A stretch of 39,968 nucleotides of DNA, taken from positions 1 through 39,968 of the forward strand of contig WION01000482.1 in the NCBI GenBank assembly GCA_015039365.1, read 5' to 3'. This DNA comes from Amanita rubescens (lineage: Eukaryota; Basidiomycota; Agaricomycetes; Agaricales; Amanitaceae). The notes below the pieces were generated by a model. The model saw only the letters and a program-made list of their open reading frames with translations. It did not search any database and was not told where the DNA came from. Shown here in pieces: positions 19,760 to 32,218 of this stretch (position 1 is its first letter; every line of letters begins with the position of its first letter). A program made the translations under genes and the position numbers.

Positions 19760-22527
19760 ATGTCTGATGCTTTTTCTGACCTCTGGAACTCTTCAACGCC
19801 CTCTAAGCTAGATGTACCCAAAACTCTTGGCGGATCGGCCGTCGCTCCATCGCAGGTTCGAGGCAGCGGCACGACACGAAAGACGCCGGACGTTTTCTCT
19901 CTTTTGGCATCTGGAAACTCCTCTCTTAATACGCAATCTAATTCACGAACAAATGTACCATCAAAGCCAACACCTTCTTCCCAGCCTAAAGCACCTGGGC
20001 CCAAGCCTCCGAACGGTAATGACGCATTTCAAGACCTTTTGGGAGGCTCCATCTCTTCAAACGCCAATGGCCCTCAGATGACCATAGCAGAACGCGCAGC
20101 GAAAGCCGAGCAACAACGATTAGAAGCCCAACTAAAAAGGCACCAGACCAATAGATCTGCGGCATCCGCTTGGCAGGGTTTGGACTCACTCGCTAATCCA
20201 ACTTCAACTCTGTCTACTGCTTCGAAGGTCATATCAAACTCTACTCTAGACGACGACGATTGGGGTTTTGGGTCTCTATCGCAACCACAGCGAGCGGGTT
20301 CGACGAAACCAACAGAAGCGAAACCATCTTCCACTGATGATGATTGGGGATTGGATGACTTTGCAAATCCAGCCGGTACTTCCGCGGCCAGCACAAAGTT
20401 ATCAACACTTGATCCCCCACGATCACGCCAACTTTGGGACATGGACGATCTCATGACGGCCGATAGCCAGCCGCCACAGACGGTTTCCATTCCCGAACAA
20501 ACTGGGCTATATGACCTAAACGACGGTTTGTTAAGTCAGGGTGCCGAGGACGAAGATGATATTCTGGGTGACCTTGGAAAACCCATTGATTCAATCCCAC
20601 GACCTTTAGAGAACGTGCGTGGTTTTCATTATAGTGCTGAACTATTTTCTCACACACACAAAGCAGGAAACGCCCCAGGATACGCGTGGCAGCAAACAGG
20701 TGGATTCGAGGCCTGTAAGCCCACCACCGCATATCCTCGGACAAATTGTCGAGATGGGTTTCTCACTGCAGCAAGCACGGGTAGCGCTTGCTGCTACGGA
20801 TACTGGGCTAGACGTTCAGGGAGCGCTAGAGATGCTCCTTTCAAATGGAGCCGCCTCGTCTTCCCACCCTCCCACACCACAACGTCAATCTCCAGCAAAC
20901 GTCCCCGCGCTTCCCCGTGGCCATCGAGATCGAATAAAAGAAAGAAGTAGATCATCTAGTTTGCAACGCGACAATGAGCAAAATCTGCAGGAACAAGCAG
21001 ATAAATTGATTTCTCAGGCAAGCGAGATCGGACTTGGTATGCTTAATAAGGCAAGCATATTCTGGCGAGAAGGAAAGGAACGAATACAAAAGGTATACGA
21101 GGAACGGGCCACTGGATCTAACTTTGCTTTGGCTTCTAAGAAGCCAGCGAGCCATTTGTCTGGTCGGCCGAAGTGGATGACAGACACGGCAGGTGGGGAG
21201 GCCGAGGTGGGAGCTGCCGAAGGCACGTACAGGGACAATACAGATAACGATCAAGCCACACGACGAAATCAGAATCCTTCGCAACAAATCTCCCTTTCTG
21301 AATCACGCGCTAGCACTAACTCCACGCGACCCTCGTCTGAGCTAGCCACTACTACCACCGGAGCAGCTGACCTACTGTCATCAAACGAACCGACAGCGTA
21401 TATTTCTCCATGGCGGCGTGGAAAACCAAAACCGAAAACCGACCCCGAAATGGTCGACCCGTCACCCAAAGCGGGAAACACAACGAGGACAGGTACACCT
21501 CGCGCTCCCTCACCTGTCCGCGCGGCACCCCGTGCGAGCGTAGTGTCAGCCTCTTCATCCGCCATATCAATATCAACGCAGCACAAGGACCGAGGTGCCG
21601 AAAAATTCAAACTAGGACAGTACAGCGAAGCGGAGGCTGCATATGCAACTGCCATTGCCACGTTACCCGATTCCCATTTATTGCTCGTTCCTTTATACAA
21701 TAATCGGGCACTCGCACGCCTAAAGACTGGCGATTCTTCTGGGGCGGTAGATGATGCCACTGTCGTCCTTGGAATTATTGGCACGGGATATCATCCCGCG
21801 CGGGAACTCAAGGTCTCACGTGCGGATGAAGGAGCGAGTGTGGACCTTGCAGACGGTATGACGAAGGCTTTGAAGCGTCGAGCTGAGGCATTTGAGGGGC
21901 GCGAGAAGTGGGAGGATGCGAAGAAAGACTGGGAAGCGCTTGCTGGTAAGGAGTGGGTAAAGCCAAATATTCGAAGCGAGGCCGTCAGAGGCGTCGGGAG
22001 ATGTAGGCGGATGGTTCAGGCAGCGTCATCCTCAACGTCGATGGCGCAACCGATAGATGGTCCTAGAAAGCCTAAACCACGGCCGGCAAGACCGCAAGTA
22101 CCTTCAGGACCGTCCGAGGCACTTGCAAAGCTACGATCAGCCAATGACGCAGCCGAGGCGGAGGATCAAGCTAGACACGAGCTCAAAGACAACGTAGATG
22201 CAAGGATCCTAGCTTGGAAGGGTGGGAAAGAGACTAACATCCGAGCGTTGCTTGCCAGCCTAGATCTCGTTTTGTGGCCGGAGCTTGGATTGCAGAAAGT
22301 GGGTATGGCAGAATTAGTGTCGCCTGCGCAAGTTAAGATCAGGTATACCAAGACGATCGCGAAATTGCATCCAGATAAGGTACAGTGAGGATGTCGTGTC
22401 ATGTTATTGGATACTAAGACGGATTATTCTGTAGCTGAATCCCACCAACTCGACAGTAGAGCAGAGGATGCTCGCGAATGGTGTGTTTGGTGCCCTGAAC
22501 GACGCATGGAATGCATTCAAGCAATAA
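19760..22527 (+). CDS. SWA2: Auxilin-like clathrin-uncoating protein (UBA-TPR-J domain)
   Basis: Swa2 recruits Hsp70 through its J domain to strip clathrin from vesicles. The model has three exons (19760-20614, 20667-22379, 22435-22527) and 886 residues. The N-terminal 285 residues are disordered and Ser/Pro-rich, with repeated DDDWG-type acidic-tryptophan motifs that look like clathrin or adaptor binding peptides. A UBA domain lies near 305-345 (IVEMGFSLQQARVALAAT), TPRs at about 590-700 (KFKLGQYSEAEAAYATAI, LYNNRALARLKTGDSSGA), and a C-terminal J domain at about 820-886 with the HPDK motif (AKLHPDK). The last intron falls directly after HPDK. The final exon restores NGVFGALNDAWNAFK, typical of the auxilin J domain. 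UBA-TPR-J order matches yeast Swa2. Confidence 0.93.
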
Positions 22528-22809
22528 ATTTCTTTTAATGCTAACAATGGTACCAGTACACTATTTATGGTATACATTTTTGACCCTAAAATATTTCGGT
22601 GCACTGGAGACGAGCATATGGAAGTATCCACTGATAGTCGAAAGTATTGATGTAATGCAAGTATGTTCACAGGGTTGTCACTGTGCCATGCGCATCAAAC
22701 GTTCAAAGCTGTCACCGCCAATATTCGTCTCCGATCGCCATCAATCATGTTTTAATCAGAGACGAATAAAATAGACGAGACGATGGCAAAGCAGACATAC
22801 GTATCATCA

Positions 22810-24082
22810 TCAGTCTCCCCAACTTGTACATATTAGATCTACACCTTGGAGCTGTAATTGATGGGGTTCCTGCTGATATTTGTTTTAAGTCAGCGCGGAG
22901 ACGATAGGGGTCACATGCCACATACTGGAGGTGTACCAGCTGACGAGTTTATAGACCTGGAAATCTCGGGGCCTGGTGATTCCTTTTTTGCTGTATCGGA
23001 ATTTTTGGACATGCTCCGTCCACGGGTACTGGGGGGAACGTAGCCAACTAATCTCAGATTGAGGATGGGCTCCCGACGGATTGTATCTCTGTAGACAGAC
23101 TCTGGTGAAGACGGACGGCTGTAAGGTCGTTGACGCTCATAAACGCTGGGAGGCCGGGATCGGGGTTCAGTTCTGTATCGTTCTTGGGAGGACCAACGCC
23201 GTGGTCGTAACCGGTCGTCTTCGTATCCCTGAGCGTGGTGTAGGTCCACGGACCTTGATCCTGAACGGGAATTTGCAAGTGAGTCGTCAGGCAATGCTCT
23301 ATTGTGAAGGTTGAAAGGCAGATGAGAAGTGACATTGACCATCTTCCTGTATAGCGGTGTTACATATGACGAGGCTGTGCTCCGAGTGTCACTTACCCTC
23401 CTTTAGACCGTATAATACCCCCAAGTTGTTCATCCAACCTCCGTTGATGTAACAACGCATCTTCGAACCTTGATTTTACAGCATTTTAGGCGTTTTTGCA
23501 AATAGCACAGACTTGGCTTACATGTCATCATCAGGAGGTGGGGGAATCAAATATCTTCTTTCATCCTCCATGTCAGGTACCTCATCATGACGTTTTGGAC
23601 ATCTGAAGCAGCAGAGATAGTCAAGAATAACCCATGCCATTGGGCAGTGGAATAGGATTTTGAACCTATTTGGTTCAGAATGCATTGCCAAATAAATTGA
23701 AATAAGCGTCACCCTTGCACTCAACCACGTACGTAAATGAACATGCACAGGCACTGGAAAGCGTTTCAGGTTCATCCTCGAGGAGCTGATCTGCCTACAA
23801 GGCAACCCTGGGAACCCCACAGCACAGCTTTAAAGCTCCTGCGTAATTTATCAACCAATTACGACAGTAGTCTGTCCAAGAAGCCCGTTGTCAACCACCT
23901 GAAACACATACAGTGCTATGTCCTTGCATACTCCGCATTGCGGTCCGTATTAGGGATGATACAGCCTTGCAGACTGGATTCAACATTTGATCCAGTTCGT
24001 CAACCCACGCCATTGACTCTTTCTTCTCATGCAAACGGAAAACCGGAACTGGCGTTCCTAATTCAAGGGCCGGCTCAGTCAT
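22810..24082 (-). CDS. Unknown Arg/Ser/Pro-rich protein, 289 aa, six exons
   Basis: I do not recognise this gene. The model (24082-23912, 23794-23733, 23602-23522, 23468-23397, 23346-22926, 22872-22810) joins with agreeing phases at all five introns. That is unlikely by chance and is the main support. The product starts MTEPALELGTPVPVF and has a helical segment (DELDQMLNPVCKAVSSLIR) and a short cysteine cluster (SSACACSFTCPKRHDE). A PPPPDDD linker precedes a helix (FEDALLHQRRLDEQL). The C-terminal part is disordered and rich in Arg, Ser, Pro and Tyr (RSRPPSVYERQRPYSRPSS). No signal peptide. The last intron has a textbook branch site (CTGAC). If it is retained the protein ends a few residues later at GTPPVCGM. 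It is convergent with SWA2, with 282 bp between. Confidence 0.6.
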
Positions 24083-24614
24083 GCGAAGAATTAGAACTAC
24101 CTAAATATGACGTGATGCCCACGGCGCGCTTACGAATAGTTCTTTGTCGATCCTTCAACCCATCGCTTCCACTATACCCGATTGAATTTATTCATTCTAG
24201 AATTATAATCCGCGTTGTCCCTGGATGACTACTTTGGTACATCGCAAGCGGCGATCTAATTATTATGGGTTTATCCGCATTCGCTCTACATGATCGTAGA
24301 AACGACTTCCTCGACAGCCTGGATCGTCCGGATTAATCGGAAATTCGATCCCACAACCTTGAGGCACCGAAAGACGACTCATGCGCAGCAAAATAACAAA
24401 ATGACTCTTTCAGAGATGAATTATGAGTTAGGATGTAATGTATCGATGGGGTAATAATGTCCAATGCTGTAATGTACAAGAGTCCCTGAAGGTTATGATA
24501 TCACTCGAATTACGGTTGGTCTGTAGCGCAATAAATAGACCTGTCGAAAGGCGAAATCTGTACTGTTAAATAAACAAAATGTCCTCCAAAATCTAACTGA
24601 TGTAACATAGTCTC
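24083..24614. other. Intergenic, no gene seen
   Basis: This holds the upstream region of the 289-aa gene and the 3' flank of the GATA factor gene, both on the minus strand. An ATTATAATTC element near 24202-24211 could serve as a TATA box for the former. Nothing else is supportable. Confidence 0.45.
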
Positions 24615-25794
24615 TTACTTCGCCGCATTCTTCGAAGAATGGGGACGTGGTTTAATCTTCTTTTGCTTCAGACTTAGAGGGCGCGGCTTCCCTCTTAGTC
24701 TCAGGTACACACCACAAGCATTACAAAGCTGTTCGCCTGTTTTGCTTCGCCTCCAGACTGAAGTAACGTGCGTCTGGCAGTGGCTGCACCTCGGCGCGGA
24801 AGGATCCAGGTCCGACTCATCCGTACTCTCGTCGTCTTCTATACTCGCATCTATGAGCTCCTGTGGACGGAGCTTGTTTCGCTGTTGAAGATACAACCCA
24901 CATGCGTTGCACAATGGTTGCATGTTCATCGGGTTTCGCCTCCACAGTGGTGTAGAAGTCGCTTGACAATGTGAACATCGTTTTACATTTGTTGTGGCGT
25001 CAATGCTCGCCCTGCGAGGACCGAGGATCGGGGACGTATCAATTACTCGGGAAGGCGATGGTGACGATGATGGAGAGGGTGCAGGTGAGAAAGTGTAGCC
25101 GCTTGCAGGCATATCCGGCGAAGGTCGGAGGTGTGAGTCATTATCTCGCATATTGAACATGTAGAAAGACTGAGGATCCGATGTGGCGCCTGAAGAGCCT
25201 GCCCACTGTTGGGACGAGTGATTCGCAGAAACCATGGACGATCCAGATGATGGTCCGCGTGGTACTGCTCCGTTCGGGACACCGACCATACCCATGTACT
25301 GCGCGCCTTGGTCGTGTAGATCATTTCGCTGGTAATAGCTTTGTTGTCCTATGGGCTGAGTATGGTTCGCCGGCCACGACTGCCCTGAGTAAGATGAAGA
25401 AGACACGTGCGCATATCCATACGGCTGTGGTGATTGACCATCCCATGGAGCTGGAGTATGCGAGTGCGACAGCTGGTGATGCGTCCTCGGATATTCGGTA
25501 GAGGGGTTAGAGTGATGAGCCTGTCCAAGGGATGTACGGGATCTATGGGAGATGGCGACTTCGGGTGTCTGGCCGGCGCCTGTGAGGATGTATCGTCAAA
25601 AACCGCTGAAGTGTAACAATGAACGAAGTACCAGAGCCTCCGTAACCACTCAATCCTGAATAATGTATCGGCGGCGTTGTCTCCTGTGGTGAGCGGCGTG
25701 CCTGGCTATAAGGTGTCGGAGGATATGGGGTTGGAGAGGAAGCGCTTGGTTGTCCTCCGAGGTTGTTCTGGAAGTATGCGCCGCGTTGAGTCAT
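24615..25794 (-). CDS. GATA-type transcription factor with two zinc fingers
   Basis: The model has two exons (25794-25632, 25579-24615) and 375 residues. The first 250 residues are low-complexity (Ser, Pro, Gln, Tyr, Gly), as in activation regions. Two GATA fingers follow. The finger near 255-280 is CSHC-x18-CNAC with PLWRR and LYLQQRNKLRP. The finger near 318-342 is CSHC-x17-CNAC with SVWRR and VYLRLRGKPRP. They are linked by about 30 acidic residues (IEDDESTDESDLDPSAP) with no cysteine. The tail is strongly basic (LKQKKIKPRPHSSKNAAK), consistent with nuclear import and DNA contact. Siderophore regulators of the SRE/Urbs1 type also have two fingers but carry a cysteine-rich linker. Its absence argues against that assignment, so no symbol is given. 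The target is expected to be HGATAR-like sites. Confidence 0.88.
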
Positions 25795-27213
25795 TGGGTG
25801 GATGAGATGGGATTTCAGAGACTATCCTAGGCTTTTTAAAGGCCGTCGAAGGTATGCCAATGAGCTTTGACGGAAAACCTGTGTTGACGGGTTCGACATT
25901 ATAACGAGCCTAAAATGGTGGGCTGGATTCAGTTTGAACGAACTAGTGGTAAGATCTTCAGATCTCATGTCTGGGTGAATGATCTGATCTCGGTAGCGAG
26001 GGCAACTCGTACTCACAAGTAGTACGGAAAAATCCCTGCTGAATTCATAGATGACCGGGGTTTGGCCAAAAGTTAGTATGGAACCCCCGTACCTATCAGC
26101 GGTGATTTCTTACGTTCTGGTTTACAGTCACCGGAGGTATTTCGAGACCAGTGGGCCAGAGTGTAATAGGCACATCGAGCTCTTGCATGGATTCTTGACG
26201 TAAAGGGGTGGACTGCAGTATTAGACCGACTGGTTCGGAGCTTCGTATACATGGCACACTGCCATTTCAGGAAAGTTCCATGCCAATGGCAACATGACCC
26301 AACTATGCTGTGCGCCTCAAGGGGGATTAGCGTACATAGATCTGATTCGTTCCCACAACAGCAACTTCACTCTTTTTTGCTCCGATTTCTCCCACCAATG
26401 TCCTCCATTAGTATCATCAGGGCGCAATGGTGAAAGTCGGGTTTTGAACACCTATTTTCTCAGACCAGGTACCTGGAGCACATTCAACCCGTGACCTGGT
26501 CCATCTTTTGCCTTATGAGGAACTTGAAGTTGGCGCCAAGAGTCAGGTCGGGTACGAAATGGACGCCAGAACGTTAGTGCCGACGACTCGTGGGATCCCG
26601 ACTCTTGAAACATATTAAAACTGTCGCAAGGCCATGACTCTTAGACAGCTGTGTAAACTATTTGACTCACTCTTTCCAGCAGCAATCAATATGACTATGT
26701 AGGACGAGTGTTTGGATGGGAATGTCCGACCGATCGCGTCATTAGTACAAACCAGGCAGTGTCGCGTTGCATCCCCCCATCAAGGAGAAAGTGTCAACAA
26801 CTGTCAGGATAAGCAGACCTAAAGATTCCGGCGCTATCTTTCCCGAGAATAAGTACCTTGCCAGCCAAATACCTGAAGTTGAAGGTCCCTGATAATGGGA
26901 CCGAATACTATTACTACTATGTTTGTACATGTTTACATAAACAGGGAACAGGATAATAAATGTCATATATCAACTTGTGCACAGGTTGTTGCGACAGCCG
27001 AGAGTTCCTGTCATAATATTCACCATGTTCTGACTGGCGTGCTATGTAATCCAGGAAAATCGCGAGTCAGTGAGTTGGCCGTATGGCGTACAGCCCAATT
27101 TTTATCTTGGTGTGACGGTGAGCACGTGAGTCGGAGCTAACACGTCAGTGACGCAGCTTGTACGCCTTTCCTTTCATCTTCAGTTGTATACAGATCTCTT
27201 CGTCCAACTTGGC
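25795..27213. other. Long divergent intergenic region
   Basis: This 1.4 kb separates the divergent GATA factor and LNP1 genes. A weak ORF (26294-26494, plus) follows a possible splice acceptor but has no family features or matching upstream exon. Several GATA/TATC sites are scattered near the GATA factor start (e.g. AGATCTTCAGATCT at about 25952), which would allow self-regulation, but the density was not tested. The last 60 bp form the LNP1 leader. Confidence 0.4.
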
Positions 27214-28421
27214 ATGTCATTCCTAAAGAGGCTTTTTAAGCCGGTACGAGAATCTGCCGTTCGACGTAACAAATTCTAAAGAAAGCGGATCTCCACAGAA
27301 AGAGGAAGGCGACTACGAAACTATCCTTGCCAAACTTGCAGACGATGTTCGCAATCGCCAGACACGCCTATCAGAAATACGCCTGCGCGAGCGTCGCTCC
27401 ACTTTGCTTGCCACGCTGTACACGCTAGCTGCATGGGGAGCGTACATTTCATTGTGGTATACCAGTTTGCTGCCGCGCTTTTATAACACGCGGCGACAAT
27501 CAGAAGTGGAGAAGGCTATGAAGGCGATTCCAGTGTTTCTTGGCCCAATCATGTCAGTAGCCTAAGTTCGCGCTGTTTGACCTCACTAACTTTTGCTTTA
27601 GAATCCTGTTTATACGACGCATAGTGCAGATATGGTATCGAAGGAAGGGCGACGCCGAAGGTAAGCATTGATATTGTAGCGCGTCCGATTGTCGGTATTC
27701 ATCGAGGATGCAAAGAAAAAACGCTTCAACAATTGTTGAAGAAACAACGTAGCGTTGTGGAGGATATCAAGAAGAAAACCAACTACTATTCGACGCAGGA
27801 ATTGCTAAGTAAATATGACTCGACTCCGATGAATTCGCCACTGCGTCAAAGAGTTGTTTCAAGCCCTGTTCCACCAGGGACGCCTCAACAGCTTCAAACA
27901 ACGCCGTCAACTGCGAGAGCACCTGTGCCACCAGCGTTACAGCCACGTACGTCATGCGCTGTCGATCACATATGTTATCAACTAATGTATTCAATTCTAG
28001 CACCGCCATCTCCCTTTATGCCACGTAAGCAATGGTACGATAAAGTTGCCGATGTCCTTTTGGGAGACGAGGACTCCAACACTCCAACATCGCGTTACGC
28101 ACTTATTTGTGAAAAATGCCATGCTCACAATGGACTCGTGAAGGAGAGCTTGTGGGATGATACAGGTCAGTATCATTCAATTTGAATTAACTGTTGCTTC
28201 AACGGATGATTTTAGAATATACCTGCCCGAAATGTAACCATTTTAATCATGCACCGCGTTCAAGGAAAACACCGTCACGAGGCACGTCTCCTCAGCTTTC
28301 TGGGCAATATTCAAGTCCCGAGGCGCAGCGACGATCTGCATCTACCAGGCGCGCAGCAAAGTCAAATGCTGCTTCGCCTGCGCAGCGTAGCGATGCTGGT
28401 ATGATGGAAGTCGACTCATAG
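27214..28421 (+). CDS. LNP1: Lunapark-type ER network protein
   Basis: Lunapark stabilises three-way junctions of the ER tubule network. The model gives 314 residues from six exons (27214-27243, 27299-27552, 27602-27660, 27716-27946, 28001-28165, 28216-28421) with all phases consistent. After the short first exon (MSFLKRLFKP) comes a coiled helix (LAKLADDVRNRQTRLSEIR). Two hydrophobic segments follow (LLATLYTLAAWGAYISLWY and AIPVFLGPIIILFI), then a second coiled coil (LQQLLKKQRSVVEDIKKKT) and a proline-rich linker. The diagnostic zinc ribbon is CEKCHAHNGL...YTCPKCNHFN, followed by a disordered Ser/Arg tail. The first intron ends at CTCCACAG rather than the nearer TAAAG, because only that choice keeps frame. 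The intron at 27947-28000 leaves an open frame if retained, so a longer isoform is possible. Confidence 0.92.
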
Positions 28422-31400
28422 CCTTAAATGGGTTGTATGAAGTGAGGCAGATGTGGTGATATTCCTAGGTCCTTATCCTGCGTCGGCGACTGGCTTGCCT
28501 TCTGCGAGTCATTGTATTTCCGTAAGTGTGATCAAGACTTAATGATATTGCTACATTCGCTTTTTTCGCACTGCATAGGCCTGAAACGACGAAAGCCTCT
28601 TATACAGTTTTAGGTACGTTTGCCTTGGAAACATATTAAATCGAGTTACCTTGTTCGGATGCGCAGCGTATTGGGATAATTGTAAAACATAGCGCTTATC
28701 ATTCAGCATGCACAGCCCTTCTTTCTTCCACTTACCATAGTAGGCGATCCATTGTGTACTCTTCTCCCACTGCGCTCATTCCACCCCGACGGATAAATGT
28801 CGTCTCTATTGGGTCAAGTGTTTCGAGCCTAGCAATGTTTGATCATGACACGTCTCTTGGGCGGTTACAAAGATATAATCATTTGATCCCTGGAGAAGCT
28901 AGTGTCCAGTTACTTAATCGCTTCGTGGTTGCACTATTTGCAATTGCACATTGGTTAGTACATTTCGCCGTTAACGAGTTAGTATTCATACTATTGATCC
29001 TATCATATACTGTCGCGTTTCGCTTGGCTACTTTGATTACATGCATCGGTCCGAGTCGGACTCGCTAGCGTAGTTTGGATTAAAAAAAAAAGGAAAGAAA
29101 AGTGATACGGCTCACTCGTTGCGTTCCACGAATGTCAACATCCATAGCAGGCATCCAGTCGAAACAGCCGATGAACTAGGATCTCCGCCGAGGCACACGT
29201 TGGTGAGAACCATACTCTTCTACGTACGCGTGGAAGCGAATAGAGGTGCGGTCGTCCGCACGCGAGCAGATAATTCGGGGTATTTGGATTCGGTATATTT
29301 AGGAACACGCGAAAGCCGCAAAAAATAGATTGTCAGTTCCAGTGTTCCATACGCAATCGCTTGCTGACTTGTCATATGTGAGAAACCTCAACATGCAAGG
29401 CCTGTGGATGGAACGAACATGTGTTCCCGATGATCTTATTGCTGCTCTAGTGACCGTTTCATCCATCATTTGCACAGTGTAGCCTTAATTTCTCCATATT
29501 CGGAGAAGATGCTGGTTAGTCAGATGATCTGAATGGCGGTCGTGGCGTTCCGTGGTGATAATAAGTATTCAGATGTGCCAGATCGGCGCCAGGTGCAACT
29601 TATGGGCGGGCACCCGCGGCCCTGATCGAAGCCAGTTAAATTGTACAGCTTACCTGATCGATGTATCGGTGCACAGTGACTGGTCATGATTGTCAAGGGT
29701 TCATAAACGTCAAATGACGATAGGAAGCGGTGTGTCAGACGCAGACAATGAAACCCAGAACTGGAAAGGCGCTATGATACCTTATTACGCTCCATGACTC
29801 GAACACCGAACATTGCGGTCCATCGGTTTCCATATCTAGATTTGTGCGGTCGATAAAGGCAGGAGTTACGCGTCGTCTGCCGAATAAGAGAGAGTATGAT
29901 TTTCAAGCATATGGCCAAGATCTGCCGGCTAGATTCGTCGTACGAGTTATTTTTGTGGCGTTGCTAAATATGAACAATTTCATGATGCATCGTGAAGAAG
30001 GCTGAATTGAACTTTATTGGTGCCCTCTTGATCCTCGCTTTCAACCGTGACGCACCAATTGATTCCACATTTCAGAATTGGGACTTCTGACTAGTGCGGC
30101 GTACCCGTTTTGATATGGGAGAATCGACCATATGGACAGACAGCGCCCGCCTTACCAACCACGTCGGTTTAATCGTGGCCCCGTTGTGCGGCATTTCCCT
30201 TTTCATTCACTTCTTGAAAACTGAATAGCCCAACCCATTCAGCTGCAGGGTATTACTCGAACCTTATCCAGCGGTTGACGGACGCCTATTGATAAAACTT
30301 CCCGGCTATCCAGGCGCTCAAGGAACTTTACCTCTGAACCCTCGGAATAGCAACTTTGCCAGGCACTGCCGCTGTCGATCATGGCAAGGAAGGCGAGATA
30401 ACGAGACACAGGCACGTGTGTGGGGTAGCAACGCATATGGCTGTTTCCCGTGTTTTCTGACGTCTAGTACCTACTGCATCTCACGGGTGTGAGTGGTACC
30501 TATAGAGGATCTTTTTTGGCGTTGACACGTTTCTTCAGGACTGTATGTGCGTGTGTATATGCTCTTGGAATCTGGTTATGAAGATGGAACACAGCACAGC
30601 CGTGTGTTGGTTGCCTCATGCTACTGGACCAAAGTGAACCTTGGACTGTCCCGCTGAACCCTGAGGTGCACATGCCAAGTCCTATTACGCTTTCCTTATA
30701 TGCAAGTACAGCGCTGATGGTCCTCGAGGACCACACGGTCTAGAGCCCATCAACCTTTGCCACTAAGTTATTTTGGAAGGCTGACGTGGAACCTTCACAC
30801 GCGGTAATCGGTAACAAGCGATGCCCGCGATGACCACCCGTCATGTTTATGCTTTTTATGCTTCGCTTAGTTATGTTCCCGACTATTCCCTTTCCTTCCA
30901 TGCCCCGTTCCCGTTCTTGGATTGCTGTTCCCATCCCTGATCGGATCCCAACAGGCCCAGCATAATGGAAACTCTACTACTATTCTCTCAGTTCTAGATC
31001 TATCAGCGGCCTTATTCTGTTCTAGCGGTCCTGTTCCCTTCTTTGAATCCCAGAAATGGATGTGCTAGCGCTTGTTTGTCCTGAGTCCTGGTTATTCCAT
31101 TCTGCTGGGCAACCGACAAAAAAAGTCCCCGTTATTTTATCTCTGGCTTGGATCATTATAAACCGCTCTAGGCAACTCTGGGTTGACGCAACCCCAAGGC
31201 AAAAAAATAAAAGACACGGAAGCGAAGACCCCGCTCCGGGCCGGCGGTGGAACTGAAACACAACCGATGCAATCAACGTTATTTTAGTCTACCCGAAGCG
31301 AACTCCTTGGACTGACGCTGACAGGGCGCGGGCGCAGACGCGGACGTCCACCTGGGCAGCCCCTGCTACTCGTACCATCGCACAGGTTTACTAAGAGTTA

Positions 31401-31740
31401 TACTTGACTTGGAGTACGCAGTTTTATTTATCAAGATGCCAAATATTTCAACTCGACTCGAAACTTTCCAATGACATGTACATGTGATGGATCAAAATAC
31501 CAGTCCGATATATATTATAGTAGTCGTAGTCAGATAAACTTGGCATGCCGATCGCGGCTAAGGAGGCTATGCGCTTTCACCACATGCACACGTATACGTG
31601 TATAGGGTAGTAGCGGTGCTCGTTAATTGTAGGTGACGAATATGATAAAAATGGTTGTATTGCTAAGAGAGAGGTTAAATTGGGGTATCTGTGATTACTT
31701 GTAGCACAGCAAGAAGCGGCCCGCTCATCGGCAGGCACTA
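28422..31740. other. Gene-poor stretch of about 3.3 kb
   Basis: No known domain or consistent exon chain was found. Just after LNP1, paired splice-like sites (GTAAGT at 28519, CATAG at 28580; GTACGT at 28615, CGCAG near 28668) hint at a spliced 3' UTR or a non-coding transcript. An ATG ORF of 77 codons at 28835-29068 (plus) encodes two hydrophobic stretches (NRFVVALFAIAHWLVHFAV, LVFILLILSYTVAF), but it is unsupported otherwise. From 29.1 to 31.7 kb only scattered short ORFs occur, with no motif. Confidence 0.4.
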
Positions 31741-32185
31741 TACTTCTGTCATCGTGCGCATGGCCGTTAACGTTACAGGTACAATATTGAACATTTGGCA
31801 TCTCAGCGCATACTATGGCTCTATAATACGAAAAAAGCAAACATGTAAAGAAAAAAAAAGAAAACTACGCACTACGAAAGGATGTAAAGTGCGAATAAAC
31901 GAAGTGGTGCGAAAACTTGAACATAATCTGCGAGTACGAGAGACCCACATCGAAAGGTCCAAATACTTCTGTCATCGTGCGCATGGCCATTAACGTTACA
32001 GTACAATATTGAACATTTGGTATCTCAGCGCATACTATGACTCTATAATACGAAAAAGCAAACATTTAAAGAAAGAAAAAAAAGAAAACTACGCACTACG
32101 AAAGGATGTAAAGTGCGAATAAACGAAGTGGTGCGAAAACTTGAACATAATCTGCGAGTACGAGAGACCCACATCAAATAGTCCA
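31741..32185. repeat. Direct tandem duplication, 2 x ~222 bp
   Basis: Copy 1 (31741-31962) and copy 2 (31964-32185) start with TACTTCTGTCATCGTGCGCA and run in parallel through an A-rich tract to AGAGACCCACATC. They differ at a handful of bases, mostly in the A-run, so identity is well over 90% by eye. The array lies just past the 3' end of the phosphatase gene, and its second copy ends about 33 bp from the stop codon. Confidence 0.9.
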
Positions 32186-32218
32186 ACTACCTTCCTTTCG
32201 GCTCTCATCTATAGAATC

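Noticed and set aside
20451..21784. Minus-strand ORFs of up to 171 codons
   Set aside because: Antisense shadows of SWA2 exon 2.
24330..24360. TTCGATCCC-like tRNA T-loop sequence
   Set aside because: No A box, acceptor stem or cloverleaf could be formed around it.
26294..26494. 66-codon plus-strand ORF after a possible acceptor
   Set aside because: Looked protein-like but no matching upstream exon and no known domain.
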